NCBI GenBank assembly: GCA_045591315.1
Contig: JAZNSN010000040.1
Location: forward strand, 1-64,000
DNA: 64,000 nt
Direction of reading: 5' to 3'
Source of the DNA: HGM04593 sp045591315
GTDB taxonomy: Bacteria > Bacteroidota > Bacteroidia > Bacteroidales > Bacteroidaceae
Below are positions 7,820 through 16,824 of the stretch, in pieces (position 1 is the first letter of the stretch; each line of letters begins with the position of its first letter). The notes beneath the pieces are model-generated. The model was given only the letters and a program-made list of their open reading frames with translations, did not search any database and was not told where the DNA came from. Made by a program: the position numbers and the translations under genes.

Positions 7820-9258
7820 AAAAGGACAATATACTGAAAAGGCTGGCAAACAAGGCTTACGAGTTCGGGTTTGTCAGTAAGATTAAGACTGAAATTATAG
7901 AAAGCGGCTTAAGCGAGAATACAGTAAGGCTCATTTCGGAAAAGAAGAACGAGCCCGAATGGTTGCTTGAGTTCCGCTTGCAGGCATACAGGCACTGGCT
8001 TACATTGAAGATGCCTTCATGGGCTCACCTCAACATACCTCCTATCGACTATCAGGCTATATCGTACTATGCCGACCCGTTGAAGAAGAACAAGGAGAAC
8101 AAGAACAAGGAGATTGACCCTGAGTTGATGAAGACTTTCGAGAAGTTAGGCATTCCGCTCGAAGAACGTCTGGCACTTAGCGGTACAGCAGTCGATGCTG
8201 TCATGGACTCAGTATCTGTTAAGACCACTTTCAAGGAGGAACTGAAAGAGAAAGGCATAATCTTCTGTTCTATGAGCGAAGCCATACAGGAGTACCCCGA
8301 CCTCGTACGCAAGTACCTGGGCTCTGTAGTGAACTACCGCGACAACTTCTTCGCTGCGCTCAATACGGCAGTATTCAGCGACGGCTCGTTCGTGTATATA
8401 CCCAAAGGGGTACGCTGCCCGATGGAGCTATCGACCTACTTCCGCATCAATGCAGCTAACACAGGCCAGTTCGAGCGCACGCTCATAGTAGCCGATGACG
8501 ACAGCTACGTGTCGTATCTCGAAGGATGTACCGCCCCTATGCGTGACGAGAACCAGCTGCATGCAGCCATCGTAGAGATTGTGGTTCACGACAATGCAGA
8601 AGTAAAGTACAGCACTGTACAGAACTGGTACCCAGGTGATGCCGAAGGAAAAGGCGGTGTCTATAACTTTGTCACAAAGCGCGGCGACTGCCGTGGCAGG
8701 AACAGCAAGCTCTCCTGGACACAGGTAGAGACAGGTTCTGCCATAACATGGAAGTACCCCAGTTGCATACTGCGTGGTGACAACTCGCAGGGCGAGTTCT
8801 ATTCTGTCGCACTCACGAACAACTACCAGCAGGCCGACACCGGCACAAAGATGATTCATCTGGGAAGGAACACCAGGAGCACAATAATAAGCAAAGGCAT
8901 ATCGGCAGGAAAGAGCCAGAACTCATACAGAGGCCTGGTGCGTGTAAGCAAGAATGCCGACGGTGCACGCAACTACAGCCAGTGCGACTCATTGCTGCTA
9001 GGCGACAAGTGCGGCGCACACACATTCCCATACATGGACATACACAACAACAGTGCAGTCATTGAGCACGAGGCAACCACGTCAAAGATTTCGGAGGACC
9101 AGCTCTTCTACTGCAACCAGCGAGGCATAGGCACCGAAGAGGCTATCGGACTAATTGTCAACGGTTATGCCAAGGAGGTGCTCAACAAACTGCCTATGGA
9201 ATTCGCAATCGAGGCGCAGAAACTTCTCAGCGTATCATTGGAAGGAGCCGTAGGCTGA
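7816..9258 (+). CDS. sufB: Fe-S cluster assembly scaffold subunit SufB
   Basis: SufB is the scaffold subunit of the SufBC2D complex that builds Fe-S clusters in the cytoplasm. The 480 residues match full-length SufB. Recognisable stretches are the N-terminal MPSWAHLNIPPIDY, the core VYIPKGVRCPMELSTYFRIN, SYVSYLEGCTAP, and the C-terminal beta-helix region ending SQCDSLLLGDKCGAHTFP and VIEHEATTSKISEDQLFY. The conserved cysteine (GDKCGAHT) corresponds to the cluster-assembly site of the family. The start codon overlaps the cvpA stop, and sufC, sufD and sufS follow. Confidence 0.97.
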   Translation: MKKDNILKRLANKAYEFGFVSKIKTEIIESGLSENTVRLISEKKNEPEWLLEFRLQAYRHWLTLKMPSWAHLNIPPIDYQAISYYADPLKKNKENKNKEIDPELMKTFEKLGIPLEERLALSGTAVDAVMDSVSVKTTFKEELKEKGIIFCSMSEAIQEYPDLVRKYLGSVVNYRDNFFAALNTAVFSDGSFVYIPKGVRCPMELSTYFRINAANTGQFERTLIVADDDSYVSYLEGCTAPMRDENQLHAAIVEIVVHDNAEVKYSTVQNWYPGDAEGKGGVYNFVTKRGDCRGRNSKLSWTQVETGSAITWKYPSCILRGDNSQGEFYSVALTNNYQQADTGTKMIHLGRNTRSTIISKGISAGKSQNSYRGLVRVSKNADGARNYSQCDSLLLGDKCGAHTFPYMDIHNNSAVIEHEATTSKISEDQLFYCNQRGIGTEEAIGLIVNGYAKEVLNKLPMEFAIEAQKLLSVSLEGAVG

Positions 9259-9272
9259 CAAATAACGGAATT

Positions 9273-10028
9273 ATGGAAAATCTACTTGAGATAAAGAACC
9301 TTCATGCCACAATAGACGGCAAAGAGATACTTAAAGGAATAGACCTTACAGTCAAGGCCGGTGAGGTACATGCCATAATGGGCCCAAACGGTTCGGGCAA
9401 GAGCACGCTGAGCAACGTGCTTGTAGGGCACCCTGCATACACGGTCACCGAGGGAGAAGTGATATACAAAGGCAAGAACCTGCTTGAGCTTGCCCCTGAG
9501 GATCGTAGCCACGAAGGCCTCTTCCTCTCGTTCCAATACCCTGTTGAAATACCGGGAGTGAGCATCACCAATTTCATGCGTGCTGCAATAAACGCAAAGC
9601 GCAAGTACCTTGGCGAAGAGCCTATGAACGCAACGGAGTTCCTCAAGATGATGCGTGAGAAACGTGCTCTTGTGAATCTCGACAGCAAGCTTGCCAACCG
9701 TTCCGTAAACGAAGGTTTCAGCGGTGGAGAGAAAAAACGCAACGAGATATTCCAGATGGCAATGCTGGAGCCGGTACTGAGCATTCTCGATGAGACCGAT
9801 TCGGGCCTCGACATCGACGCATTGCGTATCGTGGCAGAGGGTGTCAACAAGCTGAAGCGCGAAGACACATCGAGCATAGTCATCACACACTACCAGCGTC
9901 TTCTCGACTACATCAAGCCCGATATAGTGCATGTGCTGTACAACGGCAAGATTGTCAAGACTGCCGGACCGGAGCTTGTAATGGAGCTTGAGGAACGCGG
10001 ATACGATTGGATTAAAAACGAAAACTGA
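9273..10028 (+). CDS. sufC: Fe-S cluster assembly ATPase SufC
   Basis: The ABC-type ATPase subunit of SufBC2D; it is soluble and drives conformational change of the SufB-SufD scaffold. It has 251 residues, with Walker A GPNGSGKST (about 37-45), ABC signature SGGEKKRNE, Walker B LSILDETDSGLD and H-switch VITHYQRLL. The D-E-T-D-S-G-L-D sequence is typical of SufC rather than of transporter ATPases. It follows sufB after 14 nt, and its TGA overlaps the ATG of sufD by one base. Confidence 0.97.
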   Translation: MENLLEIKNLHATIDGKEILKGIDLTVKAGEVHAIMGPNGSGKSTLSNVLVGHPAYTVTEGEVIYKGKNLLELAPEDRSHEGLFLSFQYPVEIPGVSITNFMRAAINAKRKYLGEEPMNATEFLKMMREKRALVNLDSKLANRSVNEGFSGGEKKRNEIFQMAMLEPVLSILDETDSGLDIDALRIVAEGVNKLKREDTSSIVITHYQRLLDYIKPDIVHVLYNGKIVKTAGPELVMELEERGYDWIKNEN

Positions 10029-11365
10029 TGGGCTGCGAACAGGAATACATAGATATCTTCGACCGTCACAGGAAACTTATAGACGAGCCATGTGCCAGGC
10101 TGCTCAACGATGAGCGTGCAAAGGCCATCATACGCTTCAAGGCTACAGGATTCCCCGGCATAAAGGAAGAGAACTGGCTCCACACCAACATTGCGAAAAG
10201 GTTTTCTGCCGACTACGGCATGAACCTCGGACGTGTTGAAGTGAAAGCCGGCACACATGACATATTCACCTGCGACGTACCTAACCTCAGGACTCATCAG
10301 GCATATATAATAAACGACACATTCCATCCCGGCAACAACGGCAAGCCATTGCCTGAGGGCGTTATTCTCGGAAGCCTAAACGACGTTGCCGAGAACCACC
10401 CTGCCCTGCTTGCGCCATACTACAACAGCCTGGCCGGGAAAGGCGACAGCACGGTACAGTTCAATACAGCCTTTGTACAGGACGGAGTACTGCTCTACAT
10501 ACCCAAGAATATTTCAGTAGAGGAGACCGTGCAGATTGTTGCTCTCCTGCAGGCCAATGTTGAGATGATGTCGAACCGCAGACTGCTTATAATACTTGAA
10601 GAGAACAGCAAGGCATCATTGCTTCTTTGCGACCACTCGTCACTGCAGCAACAATCGCTATCGACGCAGGTAACGGAGATTTTCATCGGCCGTGGAGCAT
10701 CGCTCGACCTCTATGAACTAGAGGAGACAGCCGGAAACAACACACGTGTAGGCAGCCTGTTTGTGCGTCAGGATGCAGACAGCCGTTTCAACCACTGCAA
10801 CATAACGCTTACGAACGGCTTCACACGCAACTGTATTGAGGTGAGCCTCGAAGGGAAAGGAGCGGAAACAAGTATAAACGGCCTTGCAATCGGAGACAAG
10901 GAACAGCATATCGACAACCGTACTCTGGTTGACCACAAGGTACCCCACTGCACAAGCAACGAACTCTACAAATATATCCTTGACGAGCAATCGACAGGCG
11001 TATTTGCAGGCAAGATGCTCATAAGGCCCGATGCACAGCAGACTGTTTCGGAACAGACGAACCGCAACCTATGCCTGACCAGCTGCGCACATATGTATGC
11101 TCAGCCGCAGCTTGAGATATATGCCGACGATGTAAAGTGCAGCCACGGCTCTACGGTAGGACAGCTTGACGAGAGCGCGCTCTTCTACATGCAGCAGCGC
11201 GGCATTCCGGCCGATGAGGCACGTCACCTGCTCATGTATGCCTTTGCAGGAGAGGTAATAGACAGCATAGGCATAGATGCACTGCGTGACAGGCTCCACA
11301 TGCTTGTAGAGAAGAGATTCCGCGGAGAGTTGAACCACTGCAAGGGATGCACCCTATGCAAATAA
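10028..11365 (+). CDS. sufD: Fe-S cluster assembly scaffold subunit SufD
   Basis: SufD is the SufB paralogue that completes the SufBC2D scaffold and is involved in iron entry. It has 445 residues. The variable N-terminal helical part (FPGIKEENWLHTNI) is followed by the beta-helix core (VLLYIPKNISVEETVQIV) and the family C-terminus (DVKCSHGSTVGQLDESALFYMQQRGI). That C-terminus contains the conserved KCSHG with the histidine implicated in assembly. The end is Cys-rich (HCKGCTLCK), which is uncommon and could bind metal. The start overlaps the sufC stop. Confidence 0.96.
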   Translation: MGCEQEYIDIFDRHRKLIDEPCARLLNDERAKAIIRFKATGFPGIKEENWLHTNIAKRFSADYGMNLGRVEVKAGTHDIFTCDVPNLRTHQAYIINDTFHPGNNGKPLPEGVILGSLNDVAENHPALLAPYYNSLAGKGDSTVQFNTAFVQDGVLLYIPKNISVEETVQIVALLQANVEMMSNRRLLIILEENSKASLLLCDHSSLQQQSLSTQVTEIFIGRGASLDLYELEETAGNNTRVGSLFVRQDADSRFNHCNITLTNGFTRNCIEVSLEGKGAETSINGLAIGDKEQHIDNRTLVDHKVPHCTSNELYKYILDEQSTGVFAGKMLIRPDAQQTVSEQTNRNLCLTSCAHMYAQPQLEIYADDVKCSHGSTVGQLDESALFYMQQRGIPADEARHLLMYAFAGEVIDSIGIDALRDRLHMLVEKRFRGELNHCKGCTLCK

Positions 11366-11372
11366 AGAAGAG

Positions 11373-12584
11373 ATGATGCTGAACACGGAAGAGATACGCA
11401 AGGAGTTTCCAATACTGGAACAGCAGATATACGGCAAGCCGCTCGTCTATCTTGACAATGCTGCAACAACCCAGAAGCCACGCTGCGTTACAGAGTGCAT
11501 AGGGCATGTATATGACACGATTAATGCCAATGTGCACCGTGGAGTACACCACCTTTCGCAAGTGGCTACGGAGGCTATGGAGAATGCCAGGAACAGAGTC
11601 AGGGAGTTTATCGGTGCAGAACATAGCCACGAAATAATATTCACACGAGGAACAACCGAAAGCATAAACCTGGTGGCATCTTCATTCGGAAGCATGCTGA
11701 AGAGCGGTGACGAGGTTATCATATCCACAATGGAGCACCACAGCAACATTGTTCCCTGGCAAATGCTTCGCGACCGCATAGGCATAACATTGCGCATAGT
11801 TCCGCTTAAGGACGACTGCTCACTTGATATTGATGCCTACAGCGGAATGTTCAACGGAAAGACACGTCTTGTGAGCATTGCCCATGTATCGAACGTGCTC
11901 GGCATAACGAATCCGATAAAGGAGATTATTTCAATAGCGCATAGCCACGGAGTACCGGTGCTTGTGGATGGTGCACAGAGCACACCGCACATTAATGTAA
12001 ACGTGCAAGAACTGGATGCCGATTTCTTCGCCTTCAGCGGACACAAGCTCTATGCCCCTACCGGCATAGGAGTCCTTTACGGCAAGGAAAAATGGCTTAA
12101 TGAGATGCCTCCTTACCACGGCGGAGGCGAAATGATAAAGAGCGTACGTTTTGACAAGACCACATACAACGAGCTGCCATACAAGTTTGAGGCCGGCACA
12201 CCCGATTATGTAGGTGCAATAGCTCTTGGAAAAGCCATTGAATGGGTCGGCAATGTCGGTATAGAGGAGATTGCAGCACACGAGCGGATGTTGACACAAT
12301 ATGCCGTAGAGCAGTTGAAGAAGATTGACAGCATACGCATATTCGGAAACCCCGACGGTGCAGCCGTCTCATTCCTTGTGGGCGACATACACCCTGCCGA
12401 CATGGGGGCCATACTCGACAGGCTGGGAATTGCAATACGTACAGGGCACCACTGCGCCCAACCGCTAATCGACCATCTGGGAATTCCGGGAACAGTACGC
12501 GCCTCCTTTGCTGCATATAACACAAAGGAGGAAGTTGATATACTCATAAAAGGCATCGAAAGAGCCGTAAAGATGTTCGCCTGA
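11373..12584 (+). CDS. sufS: Cysteine desulfurase SufS (group II)
   Basis: A PLP-dependent enzyme that removes sulfur from L-cysteine to supply the SufBC2D scaffold. It has 403 residues. The N-terminal FPILEQQIYGKPLVYLDNAATTQKP is typical; HHSNIVPW, the PLP lysine in FSGHKLYAPTG, and the catalytic cysteine in RTGHHCAQP (late, as in SufS) are all present. Two adjacent ATGs (11373, 11376) are possible; a purine-rich AAGAAGAG lies just upstream. No SufE or SufU partner is encoded nearby, so the sulfur acceptor must be elsewhere or absent. The TGA overlaps the rnhB start. Confidence 0.96.
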   Translation: MMLNTEEIRKEFPILEQQIYGKPLVYLDNAATTQKPRCVTECIGHVYDTINANVHRGVHHLSQVATEAMENARNRVREFIGAEHSHEIIFTRGTTESINLVASSFGSMLKSGDEVIISTMEHHSNIVPWQMLRDRIGITLRIVPLKDDCSLDIDAYSGMFNGKTRLVSIAHVSNVLGITNPIKEIISIAHSHGVPVLVDGAQSTPHINVNVQELDADFFAFSGHKLYAPTGIGVLYGKEKWLNEMPPYHGGGEMIKSVRFDKTTYNELPYKFEAGTPDYVGAIALGKAIEWVGNVGIEEIAAHERMLTQYAVEQLKKIDSIRIFGNPDGAAVSFLVGDIHPADMGAILDRLGIAIRTGHHCAQPLIDHLGIPGTVRASFAAYNTKEEVDILIKGIERAVKMFA

Positions 12585-13219
12585 TGCTCAAGCCATACCA
12601 GACAGCAGGAGTTGTTGAAGCCGGTTGTGACGAAGCCGGACGCGGATGCCTTGCCGGTGACGTATATGCAGCGGCAGTTATACTTCCGCCCGACTTCACC
12701 AATGAACTGCTTAACGATTCAAAACAGCTTACCGAAGCACAGCGTTACCGGCTGCGCGAGGTTATCGAGCGTGAGGCCCTGGCATGGTCATTAGGAATTG
12801 TTACAGCAGCAGAGATAGACAGGATTAATATTCTTCGTGCATCGATTCTTGCAATGCACCGTGCTGTAGATGGACTGAAGATACGCCCGGAGCACCTTCT
12901 GATAGACGGAAACAAATTCACTCCATATCCAGGCATAACTCACAATACAGTAGTGAAAGGCGATGCCACATACATGAGCATTGCAGCAGCATCGATACTG
13001 GCCAAAACCTACCGCGACGACTATATGATGCGCCTCGCAGAGGAGTACCCTATGTACGACTGGCAGAGCAACAAAGGCTACCCTACAGCCAAGCACCGGG
13101 CGGCCATACGCCAGCACGGCACTACACCCTATCACAGGATGTCGTTCAATCTCCTGGGCGAAGAGCCTATGCAACTGGAACTCGCATTTGAACAACATAC
13201 GGGCTGCAAGCCTGAATGA
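12584..13219 (+). CDS. rnhB: Ribonuclease HII
   Basis: RNase HII cleaves RNA in RNA/DNA hybrids and removes single misincorporated ribonucleotides. The 211 residues carry the type 2 signature EAGCDEAGRGCLAG (catalytic Asp-Glu), the second acidic site LLIDGNKF, and the DDYMMRLAEEYPMYDW...NKGYPTAKHR region near the end. Its ATG overlaps the sufS stop (TGATG), so it is translationally coupled to the SUF genes. It is probably the last gene of the long plus-strand operon; a short stem (TTGCCT/AGGCAA) follows near 13230. Confidence 0.95.
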   Translation: MLKPYQTAGVVEAGCDEAGRGCLAGDVYAAAVILPPDFTNELLNDSKQLTEAQRYRLREVIEREALAWSLGIVTAAEIDRINILRASILAMHRAVDGLKIRPEHLLIDGNKFTPYPGITHNTVVKGDATYMSIAAASILAKTYRDDYMMRLAEEYPMYDWQSNKGYPTAKHRAAIRQHGTTPYHRMSFNLLGEEPMQLELAFEQHTGCKPE

Positions 13220-13286
13220 TATGCAGTTTTGCCTATTAAAGGCAAGAAACATTCTGAATCAATATTCTTTTTTTTTAAAAAACAAC

Positions 13287-13294
13287 TATTTTTG
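13287..13294 (+). promoter_or_regulatory. Probable -7 element (TATTTTTG) upstream of the secreted unknown
   Basis: In the 199-nt gap after rnhB, TATTTTTG fits TAnnTTTG and would give a leader of about 115 nt. No clear -33 box is present. The leader contains GAGCTCGATATAAACTCAGG, whose role I cannot assign. Confidence 0.4.
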
Positions 13295-13418
13295 TAACGT
13301 TCTTCTTTTTAAAACGTCATATATACAGAAGAGCATTTATTTAACGTGAGCTCGATATAAACTCAGGTTATTTACATTACGGCAAAACAAAAATGCGGCA
13401 AGCTAAAACAGCAACATC

Positions 13419-14087
13419 ATGAAAAAGTTTTTATCAATTCTTCTCCTTGCTATAGGAATAACAGTACAGGCACAGGACAGGCTTGAGCCTTACAGGGAAC
13501 GCACCAAAGAAGACGGTCTGACAATAGTGTTCTACGAACAGGAGTTATGGCGTCTCCTGAACCCCAATAATGCCGAGTGGGGTGTGTTGCGCGACATTGA
13601 GCTAATGACAGAGTCTTCGCTCACGTATGATGCCGAAACCCATTCGCTTGTCTTTACCGAAATTGACGGAATATTATGGGGCATTGTACGCGATGCTACA
13701 AGCAAAAGAATTGAAAAAAGGAACCACGTATGGTTCAAAGACCGCAAGAAAGTCAAGAGAAGCTACAAGGCACCGGGCACAAAGAGCGTAAGCCTTGCAA
13801 TACCCGACAAAATGGCCAGCAAACTTAAGGCACTTTGGCTTGCAGCAGTAAGCACTCCTGCAAAGAATGATTTGTTTTTACTCGGCGGAGTAACCTTTAC
13901 ATATTTTGCCGACGGCAAGAAAGCTGATGGAAAAGGAGGAAAGATAAGAGACTGGATTAGGGTTCCACGTTTATCTGCACTGGCAAGCAACCTCATCAAG
14001 GCCGTTCAGGAACAGGATAGCGAGATGCTGATGCAACTGGAACCGGAGATTGATGAACTGTACAAATTGTTCCTCAACGAACAATAA
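13419..14087 (+). CDS. Secreted protein of unknown function
   Basis: The protein has 222 residues with a clear signal peptide (MKKFLSILLLAIGITVQAQ, cleavage after AQA-type site). The mature part is mixed alpha/beta, basic in the middle (residues about 85-115, KRIEKRNHVWFKDRKKVKR) and acidic at the end (EPEIDELYKLF). I see no catalytic motif and do not recognise a family. It is transcribed separately from the upstream SUF/rnhB genes and ends at a strong hairpin shared with the convergent tsf. Signal peptide, codon pattern and terminator support a real gene. Confidence 0.7.
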   Translation: MKKFLSILLLAIGITVQAQDRLEPYRERTKEDGLTIVFYEQELWRLLNPNNAEWGVLRDIELMTESSLTYDAETHSLVFTEIDGILWGIVRDATSKRIEKRNHVWFKDRKKVKRSYKAPGTKSVSLAIPDKMASKLKALWLAAVSTPAKNDLFLLGGVTFTYFADGKKADGKGGKIRDWIRVPRLSALASNLIKAVQEQDSEMLMQLEPEIDELYKLFLNEQ

Positions 14088-14104
14088 CAACAAGGAAACA
14101 ATAT

Positions 14105-14145
14105 AAAAAAATCAGGCTCACTTTGAAGTGAGCCTGTTTTTTTTA
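14105..14145. terminator. Bidirectional terminator between the secreted unknown and tsf
   Basis: CAGGCTCACT (14113-14122) pairs perfectly with AGTGAGCCTG (14127-14136) around TTGA. It is flanked by an A-run on the left and a T-run on the right, so it works on both strands. It lies between the two convergent stop codons. Confidence 0.9.
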
Positions 14146-14158
14146 TATAAGTTTCAAA

Positions 14159-14980
14159 TTACTCAGCACGGAGTGTGAAACGCTGGAAGCCTGTAGCTGT
14201 AAGCTCCTTGTCGAAGCCCTTCAAGAACTCAGCAACAGAAATCTTCTCATTCTGGCAGTAGCCCTGCTGGAGCAAGCAAACCTCCTTGTAATACTTCTGG
14301 ATACGACCGTCAGCAATACGAGCGATCATATTCTCAGGCTTACCCTCTTCGCGAGCCTTCTCCTCAGCTACAACACGCTCCTTAGCAACCAAAGCAGGAT
14401 CAAGATCCTCGCTTGTGAGTGCAAGAGGTGCAGAAGCAGCAATCTGCATAGCTATCTCATGACCAGCCTCCTCATTAGCCTGGCTCAGAGCAACCATTGT
14501 ACAGAGCATGTTCTTCTTCTGGTGATTGTATGTGTAGATATTCTCGCCAACAAGAGTCTTGTAACCGTCGAGCTCCATCTTCTCACCGGTGATACCTGAA
14601 CGGGCAACGATTGCGTCCTGAACAGTACCCTCGCCCAATGGAAGAGCCTTGACATCCTCGATAGTAGCACACTTTGCAGCTACAGCAGCATCAAGGATAT
14701 CCTGTGTAAGCTTAACGAAATCAGCACCCTGGGCAACGAAGTCAGTCTCGCACTTGAGAGCGATGATTGCAGCGAAGCCATTCTCTGCCTTTACAAGAAC
14801 ACAACCCTCAGAAGCCTCACGGTCGCTGCGCTTAGCAGCTACCAACTGACCCTTCTTACGGATAATCTCGATAGCCTTGTCAAAATCGCCCTCACCTTCG
14901 GTCAAAGCGTTCTTGCAGTCCATCATACCAGCTCCGGTCATAGCGCGCAGCTTGGCAATATCAGCCATTGTTACAGCCAT
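14159..14980 (-). CDS. tsf: Elongation factor Ts
   Basis: The nucleotide exchange factor for EF-Tu. The 273 residues show the N-terminal UBA-like module with the signature LRAMTGAGMMDCKNAL, then the core repeat with CETDFVA and LVGENIYTYNH. It lies 35 nt downstream of rpsB, the usual rpsB-tsf pairing, and is the last gene of the rplM-rpsI-rpsB-tsf unit before a strong terminator. Confidence 0.97.
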   Translation of the reverse strand: MAVTMADIAKLRAMTGAGMMDCKNALTEGEGDFDKAIEIIRKKGQLVAAKRSDREASEGCVLVKAENGFAAIIALKCETDFVAQGADFVKLTQDILDAAVAAKCATIEDVKALPLGEGTVQDAIVARSGITGEKMELDGYKTLVGENIYTYNHQKKNMLCTMVALSQANEEAGHEIAMQIAASAPLALTSEDLDPALVAKERVVAEEKAREEGKPENMIARIADGRIQKYYKEVCLLQQGYCQNEKISVAEFLKGFDKELTATGFQRFTLRAE

Positions 14981-15015
14981 AGTATTTCAGTTTTTTTAGA
15001 TTAATAATTATTGGA

Positions 15016-15837
15016 TTACTCAGCTGCAGGTGCCTCAGGAGCCTCCTCTGCCTTTGCAGCACGAGCTCTTGTTGTACGACGGCGCGGAGCCTTCTTTGCC
15101 TCTGCATTCTCCTCATCGCCCTCAGCCTCAGCAGCGTCAACCTTCTCAACCTTACGCTCCTCAAGACCCTCAGCGATAGCTGCACAACAAGCGTCGAGGA
15201 TAACCTCTACCGACTTTGTCGCATCGTCGTTTGCAGGGATTACGAAATCGATATCGTTAGGATTAGAGTTGGTATCAACGATTGCGAATACTGGAATACC
15301 AAGACGGTTAGCCTCGTGTACTGCGATGTGCTCCTTCATTACGTCAACAACAAATATTGCTGATGGAAGACGTGTAAGGTCGGCGATAGAACCGAGGTTC
15401 TTGTCGAGCTTTGCACGCTGACGTGAAATCTGAAGAATCTCACGCTTTGAAAGGTTAGAATATGTACCGTCCTGTGTGAGCTTGTCGATAGTTGCCATCT
15501 TCTTTACAGCCTTACGAATTGTAGGGAAGTTTGTCAACATACCGCCCGGCCAACGCTCGATAACGTATGGCATAGCTACCGACTGTGCCTTCTCGGCAAC
15601 AATCTCCTTCAACTGCTTCTTTGTAGAAACGAAAAGAACCTTCTTGCCGCTCTTTGCAATCTGCTTCAAAGCCTCGGCAGCTGTCTCAGTCATAGCAGCT
15701 GTCTTATGCAGATCTATAATGTGGATACCATTGCGCTCCATGAAGATATAAGGAGCCATTGCGGGGTTCCATTTACGTTTCAAGTGACCGAAATGTGCAC
15801 CGGCCTCAAGTAGTGTGTCAAATGTAATTCTAGACAT
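15016..15837 (-). CDS. rpsB: Small ribosomal subunit protein uS2
   Basis: A ribosomal protein of the 30S body. The 273 residues start with FDTLLEAGAHFGHLKRKWNPAM, contain the family pattern RWPGGMLTNFPTI, and continue with ADLTRLPSAIFVVDVMKEHIAVHEA. A low-complexity acidic then basic then Ala-rich tail (about residues 228-273) extends past the usual end of uS2; such tails occur in Bacteroidota. The 130-nt gap upstream, larger than others in this cluster, could hold a separate regulatory leader. Confidence 0.97.
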   Translation of the reverse strand: MSRITFDTLLEAGAHFGHLKRKWNPAMAPYIFMERNGIHIIDLHKTAAMTETAAEALKQIAKSGKKVLFVSTKKQLKEIVAEKAQSVAMPYVIERWPGGMLTNFPTIRKAVKKMATIDKLTQDGTYSNLSKREILQISRQRAKLDKNLGSIADLTRLPSAIFVVDVMKEHIAVHEANRLGIPVFAIVDTNSNPNDIDFVIPANDDATKSVEVILDACCAAIAEGLEERKVEKVDAAEAEGDEENAEAKKAPRRRTTRARAAKAEEAPEAPAAE

Positions 15838-15967
15838 TTTGTTTAAATTTTAATTCGTTTACCTTCTTTTTAATTAAATCCTTTAACCAACCTCCCGGGT
15901 AGCCCGCCAAACGAAAAGCGGAGTCCCGAATGGTTTAGATACTAAACGTATATTTCGAGACCGAATA
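15838..15967 (-). other. 130-nt leader between rpsI and rpsB, possibly regulatory
   Basis: This gap contains no ORF of note. On the minus strand it reads through several GC-rich self-complementary blocks (CCATTCGGGACTCC, GGCGGGCTACCCGGGAGG) in an otherwise AT-rich context. Such structure before rpsB is reminiscent of ribosomal-protein autoregulatory leaders. This is inference from position and base composition; I did not fold it. Confidence 0.35.
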
Positions 15968-16354
15968 TTAACGTTTACTGAACTGGAATCTGCGACGTGC
16001 TTTTGGCTGACCCGGCTTCTTACGCTCAACCTCACGAGCATCACGAGTCAAGAAGCCCTCAACACGCAAAGCCTTCTTGTCATCGGCGTTGATCTTGACC
16101 AGAGCACGAGCGATTGCAAGACGCAATGCCTGAGACTGACCGGTGTAACCGCCACCGTCCAAGTTAACTTTGATGTCATACTTCTCAGCAACATTCAATG
16201 TAGTAAGCGGCTGCTTAACCACGAACTGGAGAATGCTTGATGGGAAATAATCCTGCAGATCCTTCTTGTTGATAGTAATTTTACCTGTACCCTCAGTAAC
16301 GAAAATACGGGCAACAGCGCTCTTGCGGCGGCCTAATGCATTTACCATTTCCAT
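15968..16354 (-). CDS. rpsI: Small ribosomal subunit protein uS9
   Basis: A 128-residue ribosomal protein of the 30S head. It contains the family patterns ALGRRKSAVARIF, GGGYTGQSQALRLAIARAL and the invariant basic C-terminus KARRRFQFSKR that reaches the P-site tRNA. It is 8 nt downstream of rplM, the universal L13-S9 pair. Confidence 0.97.
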   Translation of the reverse strand: MEMVNALGRRKSAVARIFVTEGTGKITINKKDLQDYFPSSILQFVVKQPLTTLNVAEKYDIKVNLDGGGYTGQSQALRLAIARALVKINADDKKALRVEGFLTRDAREVERKKPGQPKARRRFQFSKR

Positions 16355-16362
16355 CTGCTTGC

Positions 16363-16824
16363 TTATTTATAAGAGTTAATATCAATTGTTTTTGGAGTCT
16401 GAGCAGCGTGGTTGTGCTCTGGACCGTCATATATATAGAGGTTGTTCAACAAATGGTTGCCAAGACGGTTCTTGGGAAGCATACCTCTTACAACGTGCTT
16501 TACAAGACGCTCATAGCCCTTGTAACCGGCAGCGACATCAGCCGGAGAGAACTGCTTCTGACCACCGGGATAACCTGAGAATCTCAAATATACGCGGTCT
16601 GTCCACTTGTTACCTGTCATCTTAACCTTGCTTGCGTTGATGATGATTACATTGTCACCACAGTCAACGTTTGGAGTAAAGCTTGGTTTGTACTTACCTC
16701 TCAACAACTTGGCTACCTTTGTGCCAAGACGACCAAGAACCTGGTCTGTAGCATCAACGACAACCCACTCCTTCTGAGCAGTTGCCTTGTTTGCTGAAAT
16801 TGTTTTGTAGCTTAAAGTATCCAC
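16363..16824 (-). CDS. rplM: Large ribosomal subunit protein uL13
   Basis: A 153-residue early-assembly protein of the 50S subunit. It is recognised by WVVVDATDQVLGRLGTKVAKLLRGK, NVDCGDNVIIINA, and VVRGMLPKNRLG near the end. It is first of four co-directional genes (rplM, rpsI, rpsB, tsf) and is preceded by a long leader with a good promoter. Confidence 0.97.
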   Translation of the reverse strand: MDTLSYKTISANKATAQKEWVVVDATDQVLGRLGTKVAKLLRGKYKPSFTPNVDCGDNVIIINASKVKMTGNKWTDRVYLRFSGYPGGQKQFSPADVAAGYKGYERLVKHVVRGMLPKNRLGNHLLNNLYIYDGPEHNHAAQTPKTIDINSYK

